Source: CAKMMH01 sp927798255 (GTDB lineage: Bacteria > Bdellovibrionota_C > UBA2361 > CAKMMH01). Taken from it: a DNA stretch of 53,336 nucleotides. Of this stretch, positions 8,614-17,483 are shown piece after piece. Below the pieces are notes generated by a model. The model was not told the DNA's origin. It saw only the letters and a list, made by a program, of their open reading frames with translations, and did not search any database. The stretch is taken from contig JAXFOK010000067.1 of the NCBI GenBank assembly GCA_034180415.1, positions 1 to 53,336 on the forward strand, written 5' to 3'. Position numbers and translations under genes: made by a program. Numbering within the stretch: the stretch's first letter is position 1; every line of letters begins with the position of its first letter.

Positions 8614-8940
8614 ATGGATAAATATATCGATATTGAATTTCCTACACATATCGAATCAAATGGCGAAGCAATAATCGACATCATTGAAGATCTTGACTCC
8701 GAGCAAAGTGGTGAAGCCCTAAGAATTGCATTTAATGATTTATTTGATAAAGGCAAAAAAAATATCATTTTGGATATGTCACAAGTAGAAGTAATCAATA
8801 GTTATGGAATAGGAAAGATATTAATTTGTAATAAAAAATTACAAGAAGAAAAAGGTAAGCTAACCATTTTAGGTGCTAATGGATTTGTGGAAGAAATTTT
8901 TAAACTTCTAATGCTAGATAAAATCCTAGATATAAGATAA
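8614..8940 (+). CDS. STAS domain protein (anti-sigma factor antagonist type)
   Basis: The 108-residue protein is essentially one STAS fold: a beta strand near the N-terminus, KKNIILDMSQVEVINSYGIGKILICNKKL at about residues 49-78, and GKLTILGANGFVEEIFKLLMLDKIL at the end. The Ser in INSYGIG occupies the position phosphorylated in SpoIIAA-type antagonists. No anti-sigma kinase is in the window. It probably acts in regulation of motility because of its sigma-28-like promoter and position next to HDOD, csrA and fliW. The small CxxC protein follows 17 bases later, so the two likely form an operon. Confidence 0.85.
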   Translation: MDKYIDIEFPTHIESNGEAIIDIIEDLDSEQSGEALRIAFNDLFDKGKKNIILDMSQVEVINSYGIGKILICNKKLQEEKGKLTILGANGFVEEIFKLLMLDKILDIR

Positions 8941-8957
8941 TTCTACAGGAGAAATTT

Positions 8958-9293
8958 ATGGCTTTAAAATTTAGATTAAAAGGTCTTGCAGAAACTTTCG
9001 TTGAAGAAATTACATGCCCTCATTGTGGATTAAGAGGAACAGATGATAATGATTTTATAACAGATTTATCAAAAGTAACATTAATGGGAATCGTTGTTGT
9101 TGCTCAATGCAAATCATGTGGTGAAATTTTTGTCCCAGATAATCAAAGAGTTGGAATAGTAAATTATTCTGCTTTAAAATCTGCAGTTATTAAAGATTCT
9201 GAAGAAACTGGCGAAGCAATTTATGAAAACATTAATAACGTAAGGTTGTCAGCTGAAAAATTAAATTCTGAGAGAAAGATTCCGTTAAATTAA
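8958..9293 (+). CDS. Small CxxC zinc-ribbon-like protein
   Basis: This 111-residue protein starts behind a clear AGGAG (8947-8951). Two CxxC pairs, CPHCG at about residue 20 and CKSCG at about residue 51, form a likely zinc ribbon. The C-terminal half is helical and charged. I do not recognise a named family. It is co-oriented with the STAS gene and probably translated from the same transcript, so a role in the same regulatory pathway is a reasonable guess only. Confidence 0.75.
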   Translation: MALKFRLKGLAETFVEEITCPHCGLRGTDDNDFITDLSKVTLMGIVVVAQCKSCGEIFVPDNQRVGIVNYSALKSAVIKDSEETGEAIYENINNVRLSAEKLNSERKIPLN

Positions 9294-9335
9294 AAATAAT
9301 CTTCAATTAAGGAAACAGGGTAATCTAGAAATAAA

Positions 9336-9372
9336 AAATTGCCAAATGCAAAAATCGCAAATGGCCATATAA
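9336..9372 (-). terminator. Weak terminator for the interrupted small gene
   Basis: On the minus strand, GCCATTTGC and GCATTTGGC pair at both ends around a mismatched middle and are followed by AATTTTTTA. It lies about 30 bases beyond the stop of the gene at 9401-9649. Confidence 0.4.
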
Positions 9373-9400
9373 ACTTGTTAGCATTGTTACTCAATCCTTA

Positions 9401-9649
9401 CTACTCATCAAATTCGAATACAATTTTTTGATTAATAATTAAGGATATTACCTTTTCGAGATATTGAAGTTCTAATCTCGTAACATCCTTATCGACTACT
9501 TCTACAAACCTTTCACCACAGATAAACTCTCCATCTGAGTAGAAACCTGTGGTTTTAACGATACTGCATCAAAACTTCTGAATTACTACTTCAGAAAGAA
9601 TGCTATCGTGGCCTATCTTAGCGTCGAACCTAAAATGAAACTTTCTCAT
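9401..9649 (-). pseudogene. Small GC-richer gene interrupted by an in-frame UGA
   Basis: A strong ribosome binding site (GAAAGGAG, 8 bases from the ATG) opens the frame at 9649. After 26 codons (MRKFHFRFDAKIGHDSILSE...) there is a TGA at 9571-9569, and the same frame then stays open for 55 codons (CSIVKTTGFYSDGEFICG..., ending IVFEFDE) to a TAG at 9401. Coding-like composition on both sides, with GC-richer codons than the neighbours, indicates a single 82-codon gene. The cause could be a fresh nonsense mutation, a sequencing error, or stop-codon readthrough. I know of no family match. Confidence 0.6.
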
Positions 9650-9812
9650 AACTAGTGCTCCTTTCTTAGGGAACAAAAACCTTATACGTAACGTACACTC
9701 AAGAGCAACAAATCTTATTTAAACAAGAAATACCTTAGAGTGTCTTTGAATTATATTATTTTAAAATAAAATCAAAAACTTTTTTGAATTTTTAAAGATT
9801 TTTTGATTGAAA

Positions 9813-10271
9813 CTAAATTTCTATTATCAGTGCATTTTCATCGCAATTTGAAAACTTAGGGCACTTGTAGCAATCTCTCCAAATTTTTTGAGGAAGCTCT
9901 TCTTTTTTAATTAATGTAAACCCCTGTTTTTTAAAAAAATCTATTTGATAAGATAGTGTAAAAACTTTTTTAATTCCAAGCTCTTTTGCGTCATCAAGTA
10001 ATTTTTGGGTAATCATTTTTCCTAGGCCCATTTTTTGAAAATCTTTATTTGTCGCTAAAGATCTAATCTCAGCTAAATCATCTAAAAAAACTTTTAATGC
10101 CCCGCAAGCTACAACTTTATTATCAATTTCTATAACGAAAAAATCTCTTATTGATTCATATAAATCTATTTGCGATTTTGGAAGCATCAAACCTTGCTTA
10201 GCAAAATCATTAACTAATTCAAAAATTGTCCCTATATCAAAAATTTTTGCTTTCCTAATAATAGTTTCCAT
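9813..10271 (-). CDS. argA: GNAT N-acetyltransferase, N-acetylglutamate synthase type
   Basis: The 152-residue protein is a single GNAT domain. It has acetyl-CoA binding residues in LATNKDFQKMGLGKMITQKL (about residues 73-92, QxxGxG/A-like) and the core strand DDLAEIRSLAT. The pattern IRKAKIFDIGTIFELVNDFA plus a terminal CYKCPKFSNC segment is typical of the short ArgA-like amino-acid acetyltransferases that make N-acetylglutamate for arginine synthesis. The short form lacks the kinase-like domain of E. coli ArgA. It ends the dapB transcript (16-base gap). Function is confident at fold level and moderate at substrate level. Confidence 0.75.
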   Translation of the reverse strand: METIIRKAKIFDIGTIFELVNDFAKQGLMLPKSQIDLYESIRDFFVIEIDNKVVACGALKVFLDDLAEIRSLATNKDFQKMGLGKMITQKLLDDAKELGIKKVFTLSYQIDFFKKQGFTLIKKEELPQKIWRDCYKCPKFSNCDENALIIEI

Positions 10272-10287
10272 TTTTTGTCCTTTTTTT

Positions 10288-11022
10288 TTACAATATTTCT
10301 TCTAATCCGTAATACAATTTATTAAGTGAAGTAACTTTTTTACATGCGTAAACTACCCCAGGCATAAAAGACTCTCTATTAAACGAATCATGTCTTAGTG
10401 TAAGTGTTTGCCCTGTACCTCCAAAGATTACTTCTTCGTGTGCAACAAGCCCAGGGAGTCTTACGCTATGAATTTGAATATCTTTATATCGAGTACCTCT
10501 TGCGCCATCTAAAATCTTTTCATTTGGTATAATATTTTCTTTAAACTTAGCTCTTTCTTTTGAAATTTTTTCTGCTGTTTTTAATGCTGTCCCTGATGGC
10601 GCATCAATTTTTTTATCATGATGAAGTTCAATTATTTCCATATATGGCATATACTTTGAAGCTTTTGCTGCAAACTCCATTAATAAAACTGCCCCTATTG
10701 CAAAATTAGGAGCGATTAATCCCCCAAGATTTTTTTCTTCACAAAGTTTTTTAGCTTCATTAATTTCTTCTTCTTTTAATCCTGTAGTTCCTACAACTGG
10801 GCATACATTTAAATTAATAATAGTTTTTAAATTTTTAAAAACAGAAACTGGACTTGTAAAATCAACAACAACTTGTGGTTTTAAATTTTTTATCACATCT
10901 TCTAAATTATCCTCGATATCACATCCACCTACAAAAGAAAGCTCGCTATCATCACTTACTGCATTTACGACCTCTTTTCCCATTCTTCCATTTGCACCGT
11001 TTACCAATATTTTAATTGACAT
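10288..11022 (-). CDS. dapB: 4-hydroxy-tetrahydrodipicolinate reductase
   Basis: DapB reduces the DapA product in the lysine/diaminopimelate pathway, supplying peptidoglycan. It shows the NAD(P)-binding motif VNGANGRMGKEV, VVVDFTSP, the catalytic segment ELHHDKKIDAPSGTALKTA and VRLPGLVAHEEVIFGG. I chose the ATG at 11022 (244 residues) because GGGAGC precedes it; the longer frame from 11064 adds 14 residues that are not family-like. The GNAT acetyltransferase follows in the same direction. Confidence 0.95.
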   Translation of the reverse strand: MSIKILVNGANGRMGKEVVNAVSDDSELSFVGGCDIEDNLEDVIKNLKPQVVVDFTSPVSVFKNLKTIINLNVCPVVGTTGLKEEEINEAKKLCEEKNLGGLIAPNFAIGAVLLMEFAAKASKYMPYMEIIELHHDKKIDAPSGTALKTAEKISKERAKFKENIIPNEKILDGARGTRYKDIQIHSVRLPGLVAHEEVIFGGTGQTLTLRHDSFNRESFMPGVVYACKKVTSLNKLYYGLEEIL

Positions 11023-11192
11023 AATGATTTTTGCTCCCAAAAGATACATTAAATACTGATACATTAAGATTTCGTTCTAGTATTTTAAAAACTTTAAATA
11101 CGCTAGCAGATTTTGAATTAAATATAAAGGAATATTATAAAGTCTATTATTAATTTCAAAATTTGCAAGGCTTGTCCTTTTAGAAGTTTCAT

Positions 11193-11242
11193 ATTTTTCC
11201 TATCAAAAATGTGAGAAAGATCACATTTTTAGAGGGAAAAAT
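11193..11242. promoter_or_regulatory. Perfect two-arm palindrome containing a CRP/FNR-type site
   Basis: ATTTTTCC (11193-11200) and GGAAAAAT (11235-11242) flank AAAAATGTGA-N6-TCACATTTTT (11205-11230). The centre TGTGA-N6-TCACA is the textbook CRP operator. The same sequence is also a 10-bp hairpin ending in a T-run, which would work as a terminator for the alaS direction reversed or for either strand. It lies ~170 bases upstream of dapB and downstream of the APH pseudogene. I cannot choose between operator and terminator from sequence alone. Confidence 0.6.
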
Positions 11243-11300
11243 CTGAAGCTAAAATTATAGTTTTTATAGCACATTGATTCTATTGTATTTTTATATTTTC

Positions 11301-11717
11301 TTAAAATAACTCATCTAATAAGGTATAGTACTCTATTTTTTCATAATTTGGTTCGATTTCTAGGGCATCAAAAAGCATATCAGGGTTTAATTTAGGATAT
11401 CCGTTTCCTCCATAACCCCCTGTGCATTCCATTTAAGACTTCTATAGCAAAGTGCTATATCACTCCACTTATCACCTATTCCGATTCTTCCAAGGTCAAT
11501 AAAACCACTTATTTTATCATTATTAATAAAAATATTTGGAAGACAAAAATCTCCATGAGATAACACAAGTTCTTTTTTAGATTTATTATCGACAAGCCAA
11601 TTTAAAAGCACTGTCATCAAAAATTAAAATTTTTGAATTAGATAACCCCACATCATCAATTGTATATTCTTTTCCTGAAATAAAAGTTTGAATATTTTGA
11701 GGTAAATCTAAAATCAT
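11301..11717 (-). pseudogene. Decayed aminoglycoside 3'-phosphotransferase
   Basis: Reading from an ATG at 11717, the frame encodes an APH(3')-like N-terminus (MILDLPQNIQTFISGKEYT, then DVGLSNSKI). It then jumps, through loss of more than 100 central codons, to the catalytic HGDFCLPNIFINN and FIDLGRIGIGDKWSDIALC. A further frameshift near 11410 separates this from the expected C-terminus (NPDMLFDALEIEP, ending YYTLLDELF) which stops at 11301. The APH(3') order of motifs is intact, so this is one gene with an internal deletion and a frameshift. It starts 15 bases after the alaS stop. It cannot make an active kinase because the ATP-binding lobe is lost. Confidence 0.88.
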
Positions 11718-11731
11718 ATAAACAATTTTTT

Positions 11732-14338
11732 CTACAGCTCTTTTATGAAATTCTTTATCTCGCTATCCTTAACTTTTATTCCCCCACCTGTTGCAAGCCT
11801 TGGGTTTCCCCCTCCTTTTCCTTCACATTTTGAAAATAAATCTTTTAGAATTTTATTTGCTGGGAAATCCTTTTCTTTAGCTTTCGGAGTAGAAATTAAA
11901 ATCTGCTTTTCATTTTCTCCTCCAACATAAATTACTACTCTATTTAAATTATCAGAAAGCATCACTAGCTTATCTCTTAAAGTCTTATCAAACTCTTTTT
12001 GTGATAAAAATGAAATATCTAAATTAGAATTACTTGTAAATTTTTCTAAATCATTAGCATCAATATTTGTACTTTGCTTTGTGCTAGAATTTTTTAATCT
12101 TTCTTCTAATGAATTTAATTTTTGTAAAACTAAATCTTCTTTAACTTTTAAATTATCACAAACACTAGAAACTAACTTTGCTTTTTCTTGCATATAAGAA
12201 ATTGCAGCGTCTCCCGTTATTGCATTTATTCTTCTTATTCCTTTTCCTATACCATCAACATTTAATATAACAAAAAGCCCGATATTTCCTGTTTTACTTG
12301 TGTGCGTTCCAGCACAAAGTTCTTTAGAGATATCACCAAAAGTTACAACTCTTACCTTATCTCCATATTTTGTTTCAAATAAAGCCATAGCGCCATCTTT
12401 TTGAGCTTCTTCAAGTGTTTTATACGTGATATCTAAACTTGCGTTTTCTCTTATAAATGAATTAACTTCTCTTTCAATTTGAAAAAGATTTTCCTCAGAA
12501 ATTTTACCATCATAGTTAAAGTCAAAACGAAGTCTTTCACTATCAACCTTTGACCCAGCTTGATGAACATCTTTTCCGAGTATGTCTCTTAAAGCCCTGT
12601 GAAGTAGATGCGTTGTAGAGTGGTTGTTTGCAGTTTGAAGTCTCTTTTTACTATCAATATTTAAAGTAACTGTGTCCCCCTCACAAAAATCACCACATTC
12701 TCTTGTAACAAAATGATAGAACACTCCATTTTTTGTTTTTTGAACATCTTGAACTTTAAACTTAGCTTCGCCTTTTAAAATCACACCAGTATCAGCGCAT
12801 TGTCCACCAGACTCTGCATAAAAAGAAGTCCTATCAGTAACAATTATAAAATTACTGCTAGCTCTATCTTTTGTGCTGGAAATCTTTTTACCGCCATCAA
12901 AAATACCTAAAATTTTACCTTCAACGCTTTCTTCTTCATAACCTCTAAAGTCTGTTTTTTCAAAATTTTCTAGCTCCACAAAAGATATATTACAAGACTC
13001 AGCATCGCCTTTTGCTTGTTTCTTAGAAAGATCTTTATGCTCTTTAATTTTTTCTTCAAACCCAGCACTATCTACAATTAAATTATTATCTTTTGCATAA
13101 TCCTCAATAATATCAAAAGGAAGTCCGTATGTTGTAACTAAATCAAAAGCATCTTCTTTTGAAATATTATTTCCTTTTGTTTTTATTTCATCTAATTTTT
13201 CTAGCCCGTTTACAAGCACTTTATTAAATTGCTCATATTCTTTTTCAAAATGCGATAAAAGAAAATCTTTATTTTCTTTTATAAGAGGAAATATATCGCT
13301 GTAGTTATCAATAAAGAAATTATATAAACTTAAATAATCAAAATCTTTTACGCTCTCTTTTGTCGTTAAAAGAATACATCTTCTTATAAGTTTTCTTGGA
13401 ACATAACCTCGTCCTTCATTACTTGGTGCTTGTTTTTCAGATAATATTAAACTTATAGTTCTTGTATGATCTGTTAAAACTCTTACTGTTCTTTCAGATA
13501 ATTTTCCGTTTGCTAGCTCATTTATTTTATCACAAATTGGCTTTAACAAATCAGTGTCATAAACAGATGACATTTTATTTAATGTCATTGTAAGTCTTTC
13601 AAGCCCTGCTCCTGTATCTATGCTTTTAAATTTAAGTGGACTATACGTGCCATCTAAATTTCTATTAAATTGCATACAAACGCCTGCATTCCAAATTTCG
13701 ATGTATCTAGTCTTAGTATCAAAATATCCACCAGGAACATACTTATTTACATCATCATCTCTTGTGTCATAGAAAACCTCTGTGCAAGGCCCGCAAGGTC
13801 CTGTTTCTCCAGCGATCCAAAAGTTATCTTCCATTGGGCACTCTACAATATGATCTTCTAAAATACCAACTTCTTTCCACCATTTTTTACATTCATCATC
13901 GACATCAAGACCGATTGACTTATCTCCTGCAAATATAGTTACATAAAGTTTCTCATTTGGAATATTTAAATGTTTTGTTAAAAATTCATATGCAAGTTTA
14001 ATTGCACCTTCTTTAAAATAGTCCCCTATTGACCAACTTCCAAGCATTGAAAAGCTTGTTAAATGAGACTTATCCCCTACATCATCTAAGTCAATTGTTC
14101 TTATGCAAGTTTGTACATTACAAAGTCTTGGCTTCTCTGGGCTTTCTTCACCTGTAAAAAACTTTTTCATTGGTGCCATACCGGCGTTAATAAACAAAAG
14201 TGTTGGATCATTTTTAGGAATAATTGATGAATTTTTGATTCTTAAATGATCTTTTGATTCAAAATATGATAAAAATTTTTCTCTAATTTCTTTACTTGTA
14301 ATCTTTTCTCTTGTATCTGACACGGTCAAAATCCCCAT
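11732..14338 (-). CDS. alaS: Alanyl-tRNA synthetase
   Basis: AlaS charges tRNA-Ala and edits misactivated Ser and Gly. At 868 residues it is full length. The class II aminoacylation core (FINAGMAPMKKFFTGEE, GPCGPCTEVFYD, DTGAGLERL) is followed by the editing domain with its zinc residues HSTTHLLH and CAGTHTSKTG, and a C-Ala domain ending in a GGGNPRLATGGGI segment. The start is uncertain: ATG at 14338 has no ribosome binding site, whereas a GTG at 14323 has GGGGA in front. Sequence is otherwise unremarkable and intact. Confidence 0.97.
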   Translation of the reverse strand: MGILTVSDTREKITSKEIREKFLSYFESKDHLRIKNSSIIPKNDPTLLFINAGMAPMKKFFTGEESPEKPRLCNVQTCIRTIDLDDVGDKSHLTSFSMLGSWSIGDYFKEGAIKLAYEFLTKHLNIPNEKLYVTIFAGDKSIGLDVDDECKKWWKEVGILEDHIVECPMEDNFWIAGETGPCGPCTEVFYDTRDDDVNKYVPGGYFDTKTRYIEIWNAGVCMQFNRNLDGTYSPLKFKSIDTGAGLERLTMTLNKMSSVYDTDLLKPICDKINELANGKLSERTVRVLTDHTRTISLILSEKQAPSNEGRGYVPRKLIRRCILLTTKESVKDFDYLSLYNFFIDNYSDIFPLIKENKDFLLSHFEKEYEQFNKVLVNGLEKLDEIKTKGNNISKEDAFDLVTTYGLPFDIIEDYAKDNNLIVDSAGFEEKIKEHKDLSKKQAKGDAESCNISFVELENFEKTDFRGYEEESVEGKILGIFDGGKKISSTKDRASSNFIIVTDRTSFYAESGGQCADTGVILKGEAKFKVQDVQKTKNGVFYHFVTRECGDFCEGDTVTLNIDSKKRLQTANNHSTTHLLHRALRDILGKDVHQAGSKVDSERLRFDFNYDGKISEENLFQIEREVNSFIRENASLDITYKTLEEAQKDGAMALFETKYGDKVRVVTFGDISKELCAGTHTSKTGNIGLFVILNVDGIGKGIRRINAITGDAAISYMQEKAKLVSSVCDNLKVKEDLVLQKLNSLEERLKNSSTKQSTNIDANDLEKFTSNSNLDISFLSQKEFDKTLRDKLVMLSDNLNRVVIYVGGENEKQILISTPKAKEKDFPANKILKDLFSKCEGKGGGNPRLATGGGIKVKDSEIKNFIKEL

Positions 14339-14427
14339 AATTAAAAATTATAACATTAGTATAGTTTACTATAAATTAACTTAATTCTCAAATAGTTAAA
14401 AGGATATATTGACGTGAAAAAGAAACT

Positions 14428-15411
14428 CTATATAGAAAAATCACCAATATTTCTAAATTTTTGATACCTTAAATCTAGCAATTTATCAATCTCAAATTTT
14501 TGTAATTCATTTAGGTTTCTAAATAAAGCTGACTTTAAAGTTTCAGCCATTTCTTTATAATTTCTATGAGCACCTCCAAGAGGTTCTTCGACAATCTCAT
14601 CTATAATCCCAAGTTTCTTTAAATCAGAAGAAGTAAGTTTTAGCATCTCAGCAGATTGCTTGATTTTATCAAGGGAAACTTCCTCCCCATCTTTTCCCCA
14701 CAAAATAGATGCGCAGCCCTCTGGGGAAATTACAGAATAACACGAGTTTTGAAGCATTAAGACTCTATCTGCAACACCAAGTGCAAGCGCCCCTCCACTT
14801 CCGCCTTCTCCAATTACAACTGAAATTATCTGCGTTTTAAGCATTGATAACTCTTTTAAATTTGTAGCAATGGCCTCTGCTTGACCTCGTCTTTCGGCGT
14901 CGATTCCTGGATATGCACCAGCTGTATCTATAAAATTAATAAGTGGCAAATGAAACTTTTCAGCCATATGAAACAATCTAAGTGCTTTTCTATATCCTTC
15001 AGGTTCTGCCATACCAAAATTACATTTTAATCTTTCTTGAGTATCCTTTCCTCGTTGATGCCCAACAATTATCACACTCTTTCCAGAGATTTTTGCAAGT
15101 CCTCCGATAATTGCAAAGTCATCACCAAAACATCTATCTCCATGAAGCTCTACAAAATCAGTAAATATTAAATTTATATAGTCTAAAGTTAAGGGTCTAT
15201 TTTGATGACGTGAAATTTGAACCTTTTGATACACGCTTAAATCTTCATATGTTTCTTTTCTAAGCTTTGTTACCTTCTTTTCAAGTTCAGCGTATTCCTT
15301 TCTTATATCCTCATCACCTGCATTTAATCGTTCTTTTAATTCTTCTAGATGTGCTTCCTGCATTGTTAAATTTTTTTCAAAATCAAGAGGATTTTTTATA
15401 ACATTACTCAT
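14428..15411 (-). CDS. accA: Acetyl-CoA carboxylase carboxyltransferase alpha subunit
   Basis: AccA, with AccD, transfers carboxyl from biotin to acetyl-CoA to make malonyl-CoA for fatty-acid synthesis. The 327 residues include the N-terminal helical segment (DFEKNLTMQEAHLEELKERL), RPLTLDYI, VELHGDRCFGDDFAIIGGLA, GMAEPEGYRKALRLFHMAEKF and VIGEGGSGGALALGVADRV, all diagnostic. Length is normal. It lies 19 bases downstream of miaA in the same direction, so miaA-accA are probably co-transcribed. AccD is not in the window. Confidence 0.97.
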   Translation of the reverse strand: MSNVIKNPLDFEKNLTMQEAHLEELKERLNAGDEDIRKEYAELEKKVTKLRKETYEDLSVYQKVQISRHQNRPLTLDYINLIFTDFVELHGDRCFGDDFAIIGGLAKISGKSVIIVGHQRGKDTQERLKCNFGMAEPEGYRKALRLFHMAEKFHLPLINFIDTAGAYPGIDAERRGQAEAIATNLKELSMLKTQIISVVIGEGGSGGALALGVADRVLMLQNSCYSVISPEGCASILWGKDGEEVSLDKIKQSAEMLKLTSSDLKKLGIIDEIVEEPLGGAHRNYKEMAETLKSALFRNLNELQKFEIDKLLDLRYQKFRNIGDFSI

Positions 15412-15429
15412 TTTATTTTTATTGCTCCT

Positions 15430-16482
15430 TTAAATATCACTTTTTACATGTATATATGTAAGTTTAACCCCGCTTACTCCTTGTGTTAAATTTATATTTA
15501 TATCATTTATTAATTCATTAACATTATAATTATACACTAAAAAATCTTTAATAACACCCTTTCCGACAATTGTAGAATTATCGCTCGATAAAAGCATAGC
15601 ATTTTTGTCATCACCTTTTGGATAAACGTCCCAGCCTCTTTTCATAGGTTCATTTCTTAAGTAAGTCATTTGCCTTTTTGCCAGATGTCTCGTGCATTTT
15701 GAAATCTCTTCTATCATTTCATCTTTAGAAATTTTATTTTGTAAAAACTCTACTGCTTGTTTGTAGCCGATACTTAAAAAGGGAGCTGCATTATTATCAT
15801 ATTTTTTTAGAAGTGTTTTTGTTTCATCTATTAGCCCATCATCAATCATTTGTTTTGTCCTTAAATTAATTTTGCTATACAACTCTTCACGAGTTTGACA
15901 AATAACATAAGAAAGTACGTTATATTTAAGGCTTAAAAATTTATGCTCTTGTTTAATACTTTGAATACTTTTTTTTGATGTAAGTTTTACTTCTATTGCT
16001 CTTATAATTCTTGTTTTATCATTAGGATTTAAAATTTTTGCAGATTCGTTATCGACTCTTGATAATATCTTATACAAAGTTTTTATATCTTTACTTTCAA
16101 GCTTATCTCTTAAATCTTCATTTTGTCCTGAAATTTTAGCGAGTCCATGAATAAGGGAGGTTACATACATTGTAGTTCCTCCTGCTATAACAACATTTTT
16201 CCCTTGCTTATAAATATTTGAAATGACCTCATCTGCAATTTTTAAATATTTTGCCACATTAAATTTTTCGTTTGGCTCCCAAATACTTAAAAGATGATGT
16301 TTAACTCCCTTCGTTTCTTTGCTGGTTACTTTTGCAGAACCGATATCAAAATCTTTATACACCTGCACAGAATCAATGCTTACAACCTCAGCATTAAATT
16401 CTTTGGCAACTTTAATTGCCAAAGAACTTTTTCCGCTACATGTAGCACCCGTAATTAATATTAAAGGATTATTACTAAACAC
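15430..16482 (-). CDS. miaA: tRNA dimethylallyltransferase
   Basis: MiaA adds the dimethylallyl group to A37 of tRNAs reading UNN codons. It shows the P-loop GATCSGKSS (residues 12-20), DSVQVYKDFDIGSAKVT, the GGTTMYVTSLIHGL region and RHLAKRQMTYLRNE in the C-terminal half. At 350 residues it is ~40 longer than usual, with a C-terminal extension of Asn/Ile/Val-rich sequence after position ~305 that I cannot assign. Confidence 0.95.
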   Translation of the reverse strand: MFSNNPLILITGATCSGKSSLAIKVAKEFNAEVVSIDSVQVYKDFDIGSAKVTSKETKGVKHHLLSIWEPNEKFNVAKYLKIADEVISNIYKQGKNVVIAGGTTMYVTSLIHGLAKISGQNEDLRDKLESKDIKTLYKILSRVDNESAKILNPNDKTRIIRAIEVKLTSKKSIQSIKQEHKFLSLKYNVLSYVICQTREELYSKINLRTKQMIDDGLIDETKTLLKKYDNNAAPFLSIGYKQAVEFLQNKISKDEMIEEISKCTRHLAKRQMTYLRNEPMKRGWDVYPKGDDKNAMLLSSDNSTIVGKGVIKDFLVYNYNVNELINDININLTQGVSGVKLTYIHVKSDI

Positions 16483-16511
16483 AGAATCTTTTATTTACAC
16501 GTTTAAATTGT

Positions 16512-17066
16512 TTATTTTTCTACAACATAAACAAAATCTTCGCCTTCAGTTTCTTTAAAAGACATTTTAACTTTTTTATCTTTTTCAACTAAAACATGTT
16601 TTCCAATATAATCAGGTCTAATAGGATATTCACCGTTATTTCTGTCTACAATAACAGCAAGCTTAACAAACTCTGGACGACCAAAGTCTATGAGTGCGTC
16701 AAGTGCCGCTCTAATTGTTCTTCCTGTATAAAAAATATCGTCAATTAAAACTACCTTTTTACTTAATATATCAAAATCTATTTCTGTACCATTTAATACA
16801 GGGTCACTTGTAACATTTACTAAATCATCTCTATAAAGTCCTATATCAATAAATCCCATTTTTAAATCAATACCAGTAATATCTTTAATTAAACCATGTA
16901 AACGTCTTGCTATAAACTCTCCACCTGTTTTAATTCCTATTAATACAAGATTTTCATCTAATGGATAATTATCCTCAATAATTTGATAAGCAATTCTTGT
17001 AAGTGAAAGAGATATTTCTGTATCACCTATAATTTTTTTACAATTCTCTAAATTTACCATACTCAT
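16512..17066 (-). CDS. pyrR: Bifunctional pyrimidine regulatory protein / uracil phosphoribosyltransferase
   Basis: The 184-residue phosphoribosyltransferase has the PRPP loop VVLIDDIFYTGRTIRAALDAL (about residues 104-124), the PyrR-type LVLIGIKTGGEFIARRLHGLI, and a C-terminal FVKLAVIVDRNNGEYPIRPDYIGK. PyrR in other bacteria attenuates pyrimidine operons by binding nascent mRNA; no pyr gene is visible here, so the enzymatic role is safer. GGGAG lies just before the chosen start. It shares direction with miaA, 29 bases away. Confidence 0.9.
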   Translation of the reverse strand: MSMVNLENCKKIIGDTEISLSLTRIAYQIIEDNYPLDENLVLIGIKTGGEFIARRLHGLIKDITGIDLKMGFIDIGLYRDDLVNVTSDPVLNGTEIDFDILSKKVVLIDDIFYTGRTIRAALDALIDFGRPEFVKLAVIVDRNNGEYPIRPDYIGKHVLVEKDKKVKMSFKETEGEDFVYVVEK

Positions 17067-17092
17067 ATCAACTCCCTATTTTTCTTTAACCC

Positions 17093-17464
17093 TTAAATTT
17101 CATTTTTAACTGTAGGTGAAAAATTTAAGACAAATAAATCATAATCTTTATTATTTATAGTAAAATAAATTACTTCTTTATATTTTATAGTAATTTTAAT
17201 TTTAGCACCACTTCTTTGTATAGCAATATCATCTTTTGTAGCAGGTATTTGTAAATATTTTATCTGTTCGTGCAATTTTTCTTTTATTTCGAGATCTGTT
17301 TTAATTGCAGCATCTTTACTTAAAGTTATCATTTGATTTTTTATTTCAAAATAGTAATAATATAGCGGGATTATTTTATAAAGGATTAAAATAATAAGGA
17401 ATGCTATAATTGAAAGCATTATAATTATTGGTCTTGTATATCCTTTATTATCGCTACATAGCAT
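17093..17464 (-). CDS. Small single-pass membrane protein, DUF4845-like
   Basis: The 123-residue protein has one N-terminal transmembrane segment (IIIMLSIIAFLIILILYKII, about residues 13-32) and a soluble domain rich in charged residues (TLSKDAAIKTDLEIKEKL, then IAIQRSGAKIKITIKY). The layout resembles pilin-like DUF4845 proteins found in proteobacteria; the match is by pattern, not sequence search. It sits upstream of pyrR on the same strand and is divergent from the membrane protein at 17484, with 19 bases between their starts. Confidence 0.65.
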   Translation of the reverse strand: MLCSDNKGYTRPIIIMLSIIAFLIILILYKIIPLYYYYFEIKNQMITLSKDAAIKTDLEIKEKLHEQIKYLQIPATKDDIAIQRSGAKIKITIKYKEVIYFTINNKDYDLFVLNFSPTVKNEI

Positions 17465-17483
17465 TTGTTAATACTATCAAAAA

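Noticed and set aside
9401..9420. tRNA T-loop-like TTCGAATAC
   Set aside because: No acceptor or anticodon stem can be built around it; no tRNA was found anywhere in the window.
9569..9571. UGA as selenocysteine codon
   Set aside because: No recognisable bacterial SECIS stem was evident right after it and no redox motif surrounds it; kept only as an interrupted gene.
11159..11176. Fourth sigma-54 promoter (TTGCAAGGCTTGTCC on the plus strand)
   Set aside because: On the minus strand the GG and GC are 9, not 10, bases apart, and the boxes are poor.
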